DNA of 13,664 bases from JANJTY01 sp038257155. Lineage in GTDB: Bacteria; Pseudomonadota; Gammaproteobacteria; Xanthomonadales; Xanthomonadaceae. The DNA lies in NCBI GenBank assembly GCA_038257155.1, contig JBBSJP010000072.1, forward strand, positions 1 to 13,664. Reading direction: 5' to 3'. Made by a program: the position numbers and the translations under genes. Positions 7,287 through 13,664 of the stretch are shown in pieces. The notes beneath the pieces were generated by a model. It ran no database searches. It saw nothing but the letters and a program-made list of their open reading frames with translations, and had not been told where the DNA came from. The first letter of the stretch is position 1. Every line of letters starts with the position of its first letter.

Positions 7287-10200
7287 TCAACCCCTGCGCC
7301 GCGCCAGTGCCGCGATAAGGGCACGCAGTGCCGCCGGCTTTACCGGCTTGTAGAGCACTGGATAGCCGCCGTCACGGGCGCGGCGTGCCACCTCGTCACT
7401 GCCGTCAGCGGTGATCAATGCGCCCGGCGGTGACGGCACGATGCTTTGCCGCAGGATATCCAGAACGGCAAGCCCATCGAGCGCCTCGTTGAGCTGGAAA
7501 TCGACCAGCAGCAAGTCTGGTGGCTCGTGTCGACCAATCTGCAGGGCTTTCTCAAGCCCTGCTGCAGTGTTGACGTTGAGGCCCCAGCGCGTCAGCAGGG
7601 CGCGCATGGCGTCGAGAATCTCTGGATCGTTGTCGATACACAGAACGCGCAAATGCGAAAGATCCACCGTCGGCTGCATCGCGGGTACAGCGCTCTGGAC
7701 GCTAGCGCCGGCCGCTGCCAACGGCACTTCCAGCGCAAAGCAGCTGCCGCGACCCAATCGTGACATCAAACGGATGCGGTGTCCGAGCATGCCTGCCATG
7801 CGCTGACAGATCGACAGGCCCAATCCCAATCCCTTTTCACCCCAGGGTGAGGCGGTTTCGCCGCGCTGGAATTCGGCGAAAATGGCCTGCTGCTGTTCCG
7901 GCGGAATGCCTGGGCCGGTGTCCCACACCTCGAAGCGCGCCATGTCGCCGCGGCGCCGGCAGGCCAGCAGCACCCCACCCTGCGAGGTATAACGCAGCGC
8001 ATTGGCGATGAAGTTCTGCAGGATGCGGCGCAGCAGGGCGCGATCGCTGTAAACCAGCAGCGGCTGGATCCGGATTCGCAGTTGCAGGTCGCGCGACTCA
8101 GCCTGTGCCGCGAACTGCTCCTGCAGCGAGGTCGCCAATCGTTCGACCGATACTGCCACGGGATCGGGCTTGAGCGAGCCTGAGTCGAGTCGCGAGACAT
8201 CCAGCAATCCGTCGAGCAACTCTTCAGCGGCCCGTAGTGCGCTTTCCACGCGCTGCGCCAGTTCCGACGAGGGCGCAGAGAGGTCGCTCTGGGTTACCAG
8301 GGCTGCGGTGAACAGGCGCGCGGCGTTGAGCGGCTGCAACAAGTCGTGACTGGCCGCTGCAAGAAAGCGGGTCTTGGAAAGGTTGGCGGCTTCGGCCTCC
8401 TGCTTGGCCGAACGCTGGGCTTCCAGTGCCGCCTGCAGCTCGGCGGTACGCTCCGCGACACGCTGTTCCAGACCGGCCTTGGCCTCGATCAGCGCTGCCT
8501 CGGCGTGTTTGTAGTCGGTCACATCGGTGAACGTGGTGACGAAACCACCACCCGGCATCGGCTGACCGCGCAGCTCAAGCACACTGCCGTCGGGCCTTGT
8601 CCGCTCCACCACATGCGATGAACCCAGGCGCATGTAGTCGATCCTCCGCTCAACCATCTCGGCGATATCGCCCTGCCCCAGCTCGCCGCGCTCCGCGTTC
8701 CAACGAATCAGGTCGGCGATCGGCCGTCCCACGTAGACCATGCCGTCGGGAAAATCGAACAGTTCCAGATAGCGCCGGTTCCAGGCCACCAGGTGCATTT
8801 CGGCGTCCACCACGCTGATGCCCTGACTGATGTTCTCCAGGGTGGCGCCGAGCAACTCGCGATTGAAGCGCAGCTCCTGCGAGGTCTCGTCGAGCAGTGA
8901 AACCACTTCGCCAAGATCCAGGCCGGTGCCACGCAAGGCAGTGGTCAGCACGCGCCGCGCCGACGCGCCACCGATGGCACCAGCCAGCAGCTTTTCGGTG
9001 AACTGGATCAGGCCGCGCTCGGCCAGATCTGAAGGTCCCAGTACTCGGCCGCTCTGCGCACTGTAGTCGGCAAAGGCCCGCTGCGCGGCACGCTCTCCGA
9101 GAATACGCCGCGCGATCACGCTGAGGTCCCCGACACTGATTCGGCCACGCCACTCATTACCGACGCCGCCACTGCGTTGCATCCAGGGATCAAGAAATGG
9201 CAGGGCCTGCAAACGCTCGTCTACGCTCGGCCGATAGCGCAGCCCAAGGAACACAAAGCAGGCAATGTTGAACAGCAGCGACCAGAACACCCCGTGGGTG
9301 ATTTCATCCCAGCCCGAGAGTCCGAACAGGCCAAGCGGACTGAGCATGGCGATTTCGAAAGGACCGGCTTCCATCCAGTCGAGTGATATCAATCCGGTGC
9401 GTCCCAAAGTCGGCAGCAGCAGGGTGTAGGCCCACACCGCAAAGCCTGCGGCCAGCCCGCCGAGCGCGCCGCTGCGGCTGGCTCCCCGCCAATACAGGCC
9501 ACCGATCATTGCCGGGGCAAACTGTGCCACTGCGGCGAAAGCCAGCAGCCCGATCGAGGCCAGGCTCTGATTGGACTCGAGGAGACGGTAGTAAGCGTAG
9601 GCCGACAATGCCAAGGCCACGATGGTGGCGCGGCGGACGCCAAGCACCACGCCCGACAGATCCTCACGCTGCTCCAGGCGCAGGGCGCGCCAACGCAGCA
9701 GCGCGGGCATCACCAGATCATTGCTCACCATGGTCGCCAGGGCGACCGAAGCGACGATCACCATGCCGGTCGCAGCCGAGAAACCACCCAGATATGCCAG
9801 CAGAGCGAGGCCGGTATTGCCCTGGGACATCGGCAGGGTCAGCACGTAGGCATCTGGCGATACGCCGTTGCCGGGGCTGGTTGCCAGTCCGGCCCAGGCG
9901 ATCGGCAGCACCAGCACGCTGATCAGCCCGAGATAGATCGGAAACACCCAACGCGCGGCGCGCAGATCACTGGGGTTTTCGCATTCGACCACGCCCACCT
10001 GGAACTGCCGAGGCAGGCAGAACATGGCCAGCATCGCCAGCAGGGTGGAGGCAAAGAATCCGCCCGGCAGCGGCTCGGCTGTCAGGTGTTCGAGCTGTAC
10101 ATCATCGGGTGAGAGCACCGTCAAGGCGAACACGCCAACCGCCACAAAGGCGACCAGTTTGACCAGCGACTCCAGCGCCACCGCCAGCATCAGTCCATGG

Positions 10201-10760
10201 TGATGCTCGCCGGCATTGATCTGGCGGGTACCGAACAGGATCGAGAACACCGCCAGCAGCAGCGCCAGCCAGAAGGCTGAATCCTGGAACAAGGGCAGCT
10301 GACCACCGCTGCCTACACCGGACAGCACCTCGATACTCATCGCACCTGCCTTGAACTGCAGGGCGATGTAGGGAATGGCGGCGAAAATGGCCAGTAGCGT
10401 CACCAGCGCAGCGAGGGCTTGCGACTTGCCGTAGCGAGTTCCGATGAAGTCGGCTATCGAAGTGATGTTCTGTTCGCGCGCCACCTTGATGAGGCGCTCG
10501 AGGATGCCCGGAAAGAACACGAACAGCAGCACTGGCCCCAGATAGATGGGCAGGAAACTCCAGGGCGAGACCACCGCACTGCCGACAGCGCCATAGAAGG
10601 TCCAGGACGAGCAATACACCGCCAGGGCCAGACTGTAGACGATGGGTCGCAGCCACACCCGATCGGGATACAGCGGGCGGCGCTCACCGTAGTAGGCGAC
10701 TCCGAACAGCAGGGCCGCATAGATCAGTGATGTGAGCAGCAGTACCCAGCCCGGCAGCAT
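7287..10760 (-). CDS. crbS: Hybrid sensor histidine kinase with SSS transporter domain, CrbS/MxtR-like
   Basis: I prefer the ATG at 10760 (1157 residues), preceded by GGTGGGGGAC; a GTG at 10769 would add three residues but has no ribosome-binding site. Domains in order: an SLC5/SSS-like region with about 13 membrane helices (to about 505); a STAC-type linker (about 510-600); a PAS domain (about 635-750, LENISQGISVVDAEMHLVAWN); a coiled coil (750-797); a HisKA domain with His805 in AAASHDLLQPLNAARLF; a HATPase with Asn920, DTGPGIP (947-953) and GLGLGLSI; and a C-terminal receiver with phospho-acceptor Asp1087 in LLLVDFQL and Lys1138. All catalytic residues I looked for are present. Relatives CrbS and MxtR signal to LuxR-type CrbR/ErdR and control acs. 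The gene follows dnaB by 77 bases on the same strand and converges on the regulator gene. Whether the SSS part transports or only senses is unknown from sequence. Confidence 0.9.
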   Translation of the reverse strand: MLPGWVLLLTSLIYAALLFGVAYYGERRPLYPDRVWLRPIVYSLALAVYCSSWTFYGAVGSAVVSPWSFLPIYLGPVLLFVFFPGILERLIKVAREQNITSIADFIGTRYGKSQALAALVTLLAIFAAIPYIALQFKAGAMSIEVLSGVGSGGQLPLFQDSAFWLALLLAVFSILFGTRQINAGEHHHGLMLAVALESLVKLVAFVAVGVFALTVLSPDDVQLEHLTAEPLPGGFFASTLLAMLAMFCLPRQFQVGVVECENPSDLRAARWVFPIYLGLISVLVLPIAWAGLATSPGNGVSPDAYVLTLPMSQGNTGLALLAYLGGFSAATGMVIVASVALATMVSNDLVMPALLRWRALRLEQREDLSGVVLGVRRATIVALALSAYAYYRLLESNQSLASIGLLAFAAVAQFAPAMIGGLYWRGASRSGALGGLAAGFAVWAYTLLLPTLGRTGLISLDWMEAGPFEIAMLSPLGLFGLSGWDEITHGVFWSLLFNIACFVFLGLRYRPSVDERLQALPFLDPWMQRSGGVGNEWRGRISVGDLSVIARRILGERAAQRAFADYSAQSGRVLGPSDLAERGLIQFTEKLLAGAIGGASARRVLTTALRGTGLDLGEVVSLLDETSQELRFNRELLGATLENISQGISVVDAEMHLVAWNRRYLELFDFPDGMVYVGRPIADLIRWNAERGELGQGDIAEMVERRIDYMRLGSSHVVERTRPDGSVLELRGQPMPGGGFVTTFTDVTDYKHAEAALIEAKAGLEQRVAERTAELQAALEAQRSAKQEAEAANLSKTRFLAAASHDLLQPLNAARLFTAALVTQSDLSAPSSELAQRVESALRAAEELLDGLLDVSRLDSGSLKPDPVAVSVERLATSLQEQFAAQAESRDLQLRIRIQPLLVYSDRALLRRILQNFIANALRYTSQGGVLLACRRRGDMARFEVWDTGPGIPPEQQQAIFAEFQRGETASPWGEKGLGLGLSICQRMAGMLGHRIRLMSRLGRGSCFALEVPLAAAGASVQSAVPAMQPTVDLSHLRVLCIDNDPEILDAMRALLTRWGLNVNTAAGLEKALQIGRHEPPDLLLVDFQLNEALDGLAVLDILRQSIVPSPPGALITADGSDEVARRARDGGYPVLYKPVKPAALRALIAALARRRG

Positions 10761-10837
10761 GTCCCCCACCCGTTCGGCGCAGCGCGAGTGCCGGATGGTA
10801 GCAGGCTGGACTGCGCTTCAAGCCGCTCAGTCAACTG

Positions 10838-12238
10838 CTATTCGAAGCTGCCGGAATAGCTGTCCGGGGCGAGGTTCTCGAACAGGGTGTACTCGCCGAA
10901 GAACTTCAGCTTCAGCGAGCCGGTGGGGCCGCTGCGCTGTTTGCTGATGATGACTTCGGCGATGCCTTTTTCCTGCGAGTCCTCGTGGTAGTACTCGTCG
11001 CGATAGATGAAGACGATGAGGTCGGCATCCTGCTCGATGGCGCCCGACTCGCGCAGGTCGGCCATCACCGGCCGCTTGTCGGTGCGGCTTTCCAGTGAGC
11101 GGTTGAGCTGCGACAGCGCGATCACCGGCACATTGAGCTCCTTGGCCAGCGCCTTGAGGCTGCGCGAGATTTCGGAGATCTCGTTGGTGCGGTTTTCCTT
11201 GGTGCCCGGCACCTGCATGAGCTGCAGGTAATCGACCACGATCAGCCCGACATCATGTTCCTTGGCCAGGCGCCGGCAGCGTGCGCGCAGCTCCGAAGGG
11301 CTCAGCGCCGGGGTGTCGTCGATGAAGATCTTGACCTCGGCAAGCAGGGTGATCGCGTGGGTGACGCGGCTCCAGTCCTCGTCCTCCAGCTGGCCGGTGC
11401 GCAAGCGCTGCATGTTGACCCGCCCGAGCGAGGAGATCATGCGGAAGGCCAGCTGCGAGGCCGACATTTCCATCGAAAAGATCGCCACCGCCTTCTTGGT
11501 CTTGAGCGCGACGTTCTGCGCCATGTTGAGCGCCAGTGCGGTCTTGCCCATGGCCGGACGCGCGGCGAGGATGATCAGGTCGGAAGGCTGCAGGCCGGCG
11601 GTTTTCTCGTCGAAATCGATGAGTCCGGTCGGCGCGCCAGTGACCGCACCCTTGTTCTGGTAACGCTCCTGCAGCTCCTTGAAGGCATCGCGGGTGGCGT
11701 CGCGCATCTTCACGAAGCCCTGCCGCCCGCGCATGCCGGCCTCGGCAATGCGGAACACCGCCTGCTCGGCGGTTTCGAGGATCTCCTGGCTGCTGCGCCC
11801 GTCCGGCTGGAAGCCATCCGCAGTGATCTGGGTGCCGGCCTCGATCAAGCGCCGCAGGATGGATTTCTCCCGCACGATATCGGCGTAAGCCGTGATGTTG
11901 GCCGCGCTTGGCGTGGTGCTGGCCAGATCCAGCAGGTAGGCCACTCCGCCGACCTGCTCGGACATGTTGCGCGATTCGAAGCGCTCACCCAGGGTGATCG
12001 CATCGAAGGGCTGATTGCGATCCGAGAGCTCGCGGATGGTCTCGTAGATCAGGCGATGGTCGTGCCGGTAGAAATCTTCCGGCTGAATGCGGTCGGCCAC
12101 CTGCATCAGCGCCTCGGGCGCCAGCATCAGGCCACCCAGAACTGCTTGTTCGGCCTCCACCGAGGTGGGCGGAACGCGCAGCGTTTCGATACGAGGATCG
12201 CTGCGCGAATCGGTGCGTAGAACGGAAGCAGGTGTCAT
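10838..12238 (-). CDS. dnaB: Replicative DNA helicase DnaB
   Basis: DnaB is the hexameric 5'-3' helicase that unwinds DNA at the replication fork. The 466-residue chain has the N-terminal helical domain (from VPPTSVEAEQAVLGG, about 23-37, to about 150) and a RecA-like C-terminal ATPase. Visible motifs are Walker A AARPAMGKT (Lys232, Thr233), Glu257 in FSMEMS, Walker B LIVVDYLQLM (Asp336), SQLNRSLESR and the arginine-finger segment KQRSGPTG (Arg435). No intein interrupts it. I chose the ATG at 12238, which matches the family length (471 in E. coli); upstream reading to a TTG at 12316 adds non-conserved sequence. No good Shine-Dalgarno precedes the ATG. It follows rplI after a terminator, a common order outside the enterics, and has a DnaA box upstream. 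Confidence 0.97.
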   Translation of the reverse strand: MTPASVLRTDSRSDPRIETLRVPPTSVEAEQAVLGGLMLAPEALMQVADRIQPEDFYRHDHRLIYETIRELSDRNQPFDAITLGERFESRNMSEQVGGVAYLLDLASTTPSAANITAYADIVREKSILRRLIEAGTQITADGFQPDGRSSQEILETAEQAVFRIAEAGMRGRQGFVKMRDATRDAFKELQERYQNKGAVTGAPTGLIDFDEKTAGLQPSDLIILAARPAMGKTALALNMAQNVALKTKKAVAIFSMEMSASQLAFRMISSLGRVNMQRLRTGQLEDEDWSRVTHAITLLAEVKIFIDDTPALSPSELRARCRRLAKEHDVGLIVVDYLQLMQVPGTKENRTNEISEISRSLKALAKELNVPVIALSQLNRSLESRTDKRPVMADLRESGAIEQDADLIVFIYRDEYYHEDSQEKGIAEVIISKQRSGPTGSLKLKFFGEYTLFENLAPDSYSGSFE

Positions 12239-12352
12239 GGGCTGGAACGCGTTTCGCAGGGACTTGAAAACGATCCGGCATCTTACCGGTGCGGGCTCGT
12301 CCAGGGTTGCAGACAAGACGGTGCGATTGCGGTGCCCAAGCTGTGCAACACC

Positions 12353-12361
12353 TGTGGATAA
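12353..12361 (-). promoter_or_regulatory. DnaA box upstream of dnaB
   Basis: The minus strand reads TTATCCACA, a perfect match to the E. coli DnaA 9-mer, 115 bases before the dnaB start codon and just after a TTTTATAC stretch that could be part of a promoter. Adjacent minus-strand TGTTGCACA (6 of 9 matches) could be a weak second site. A single 9-mer can occur by chance, but its position in the dnaB leader makes DnaA-linked control plausible. Confidence 0.55.
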
Positions 12362-12385
12362 GCCGGTATAAAACTAGGCCGGACT

Positions 12386-12404
12386 CGTCGCAGAAACTGC
12401 GACG
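12386..12404. other. Perfect hairpin between rplI and dnaB
   Basis: CGTCGCAG and CTGCGACG form an 8-bp stem around AAA (TTT on the minus strand). It lies just downstream of the putative rplI terminator. On the minus strand AGTCCGGCCTAGTTTTA follows, with no immediate T run, so it may be a backup terminator or part of the dnaB leader. Confidence 0.4.
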
Positions 12405-12411
12405 CGGCACC

Positions 12412-12439
12412 AACGAAGCGGGCGCCCGAAGGCGCCCGC
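12412..12439 (-). terminator. UUCG-loop terminator after rplI
   Basis: On the minus strand GCGGGCGCC, loop TTCG, GGCGCCCGC makes a 9-bp perfect stem closed by the very stable C(UUCG)G tetraloop, followed by the short weak tail TTCGTT. It starts 26 bases after the rplI stop codon and probably separates the ribosomal operon from dnaB, perhaps incompletely because the U tract is poor. Confidence 0.7.
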
Positions 12440-12464
12440 AGGTATCGCTATTGCGCAGCCTGGA

Positions 12465-12914
12465 TCAGGCTTCCGGAACCACAATCACCTTGACGGTCAT
12501 CTCGACATCGGCATGCAGGTGCACGAGGACGTCGAACTCACCGGTGCGGCGGATCGGGCCTTCGCCCATCACCACTTCGCTCTTGTTGAGCGGCAGGCCG
12601 GCGGCGGTGAATGCCTCGGCGATGTCGCGAGGACCCACCGAACCGTAGAGCTTGCCTTCGGTCGAAGCGTTGGCCGCAAGCGTGACCGACTGGCCCTCGA
12701 TCTTGGCCTTGCGCGCTTCGGCGCCGCCCAGCAGTTCTGCCGCACGGGCTTCATAGTCGGCGCGGCGCTGCTCGAACTCGGCGATATTGGTAGCGGTTGC
12801 TGCCACTGCCTTGCCCTGCGGCACCAGGAAGTTGCGGCCATAACCCGGCTTCACGGTGACCTTGTCACCGAGACCGCCAAGGTTGGTTACTTTCTGAAGA
12901 AGAATCAGTTCCAT
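12465..12914 (-). CDS. rplI: Large-subunit ribosomal protein bL9
   Basis: The 149-residue protein has the same length as E. coli L9. The N-terminal domain carries the family signature MELILLQKVTNLGGLGDKVTVKPGYGRNFLVPQGKAVAAT, followed by the long connecting helix (about 41-75, rich in Ala, Glu and Arg) and the C-terminal domain with GKLYGSVGPRDIAEAF. It binds 23S rRNA at the base of the L1 stalk. The ribosome-binding site is a modest GGAGT about 8 bases before the ATG. The gap to rpsR is 77 bases, without a terminator, so it is likely cotranscribed with it. Confidence 0.98.
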   Translation of the reverse strand: MELILLQKVTNLGGLGDKVTVKPGYGRNFLVPQGKAVAATATNIAEFEQRRADYEARAAELLGGAEARKAKIEGQSVTLAANASTEGKLYGSVGPRDIAEAFTAAGLPLNKSEVVMGEGPIRRTGEFDVLVHLHADVEMTVKVIVVPEA

Positions 12915-12991
12915 CGTGCTACTCCGTGTTCGTTAGCGACCGACATCAAAGGCGGCCGCAACGCGTGGCTGTCCGAACGGACGTGTGGTGA

Positions 12992-13216
12992 TCAGTGGTT
13001 GTCGCAGTACGGAATCAACGCCAGGAAACGGGCGCGCTTGATCGCGGTACCGAGCTGGCGCTGATAGCGTGCCTTGGTGCCGGTGATGCGGCTGGGCACG
13101 ATCTTGCCGGTCTCGGTGACGTACTGGCGGAGGGTGTTGAGATCCTTGTAATCGACCTCGGTGATGCCCTCAGCAGTGAATTTGCAGAACTTGCGGCGAC
13201 GGAAGAACTTGGACAT
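12992..13216 (-). CDS. rpsR: Small-subunit ribosomal protein bS18
   Basis: At 74 residues this is full length for S18, with the family core FFRRRKFCKFTAEG, ITEVDYKDLNTLRQYVTETGKIVPSRITGTKARYQRQLGTAIKRARFLALIPY. It forms a heterodimer with bS6 on the 30S platform. The single Cys11 is the usual conserved one; no four-Cys zinc site is present. It lies 18 bases after rpsF with no priB between them, unlike enteric bacteria. The Shine-Dalgarno is weak, which suggests translational coupling to rpsF. Confidence 0.98.
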   Translation of the reverse strand: MSKFFRRRKFCKFTAEGITEVDYKDLNTLRQYVTETGKIVPSRITGTKARYQRQLGTAIKRARFLALIPYCDNH

Positions 13217-13234
13217 GGGCGTAAACCGGCGGCC

Positions 13235-13642
13235 TTAGGCCACCGCCTCCTCAGTGGACTCGGAATCGGAAATCGGGCTGTCGATGGCGTCTTCGTCGCG
13301 ACGACGGCGCTCGGGCTTCTCATCCTTGCTCTTCATGATCAGGCTCTGCTCGGTATCCGGGCCGTCACGCTTGATGACCAGGTGACGCAGCACCGCATCA
13401 TTGAAGCGGAAGCCGGACACGAGCTCTTCCAGCACGGCATTGCCGCACTCGATGTTCATCATCACGTAATGCGCCTTCACCAGATTCTGGATCGGGTAGG
13501 CCAGCTGACGGCGGCCCCAGTCTTCCAGACGGTGGATGGTGCCGGAATCGCCTTCGATCAGCGTCTTGTAGCGCTCGATCATGGCGGGGACCTGCTCGCT
13601 CTGGTCCGGGTGGACCATGAATACAACTTCGTAGTGACGCAT
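13235..13642 (-). CDS. rpsF: Small-subunit ribosomal protein bS6
   Basis: The 135-residue protein begins MRHYEVVFMVHPDQSEQVPAMIERY and contains the S6 core (LEDWGRRQLAYPIQNLVKAHYVMMNIEC, FRFNDAVLRHLVIKRD). It binds bS18 and 16S rRNA. From about residue 100 there is a charged, probably disordered tail: a basic stretch (EKPERRRRDED), then an acidic Ser/Glu-rich end (DSPISDSESTEEAVA). C-terminal tails of S6 are the target of glutamate addition by RimK in some bacteria; whether that happens here is unknown. AAGGAG lies 6 bases before the ATG. Only 22 bases upstream are in the window, so the operon promoter is outside. Confidence 0.98.
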   Translation of the reverse strand: MRHYEVVFMVHPDQSEQVPAMIERYKTLIEGDSGTIHRLEDWGRRQLAYPIQNLVKAHYVMMNIECGNAVLEELVSGFRFNDAVLRHLVIKRDGPDTEQSLIMKSKDEKPERRRRDEDAIDSPISDSESTEEAVA

Positions 13643-13664
13643 GGGTTCTCCTTGTGGATGCCCA

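Noticed and set aside
10837..10860. Inverted repeat GCTATTC/GAATAGC across the dnaB stop codon as a terminator
   Set aside because: The stem is only 7 bp around a 10-base loop, no T tract follows on the minus strand, and it is largely coding sequence.
12971..12982. Short hairpin GTCCG-AA-CGGAC between rpsR and rplI
   Set aside because: A 5-bp stem with a 2-base spacer is too small to call a terminator or regulatory element. Such short palindromes are expected by chance in GC-rich DNA.

Overview
The window looks like chromosomal DNA from a GC-rich gammaproteobacterium, most likely of the Lysobacterales/Xanthomonadales. Grounds for this are the rpsF-rpsR-rplI-dnaB gene order without priB, GTAG-type REP palindromes like those I recall from Stenotrophomonas, and palindromic GGTTACTT-type repeats that I recall from Xanthomonadaceae genomes. 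I could not run a database search, so the taxon is an inference.

Layout, left to right. Positions 1-896 hold no credible gene. They contain a composite repeat element: two imperfect inverted arms (about 9-234 and 382-611), a 12-bp tandem repeat on the inner edge of the right arm, a 6-bp tandem repeat just outside it, and a strong rho-independent terminator (826-866) for the minus-strand genes that follow. Positions 897-4239 are a tight minus-strand operon: a DcaP-like outer-membrane porin, a small DUF4212 membrane subunit and a large sodium:solute symporter of the acetate-permease type. A 187-bp divergent control region (4240-4426) with two similar dyads separates it from the plus-strand acs gene (acetyl-CoA synthetase). 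A LuxR-type response regulator (CrbR/ErdR-like) follows acs. After a cluster of REP palindromes comes a convergent minus-strand gene for a giant hybrid sensor kinase with a built-in sodium symporter domain (CrbS/MxtR-like). The right end is the minus-strand run rpsF-rpsR-rplI, a UUCG-loop terminator, then dnaB with a perfect DnaA box upstream.

The central 10 kb reads as a self-contained acetate/short carboxylate module: outer-membrane entry (porin), inner-membrane sodium-coupled uptake (DUF4212 plus symporter), activation to acetyl-CoA (Acs), and a two-component system whose known relatives (CrbS/CrbR, MxtR/ErdR) control acs and such transporters. The right end is core translation and replication machinery and is unremarkable in content. 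The families are known. The less explained items are the covarying hairpins of the left-end inverted element, the paired dyads between the divergent transporter and acs genes, a G-quadruplex-forming heptamer repeat sitting where the regulator's ribosome-binding site should be, and the DnaA box in front of dnaB.
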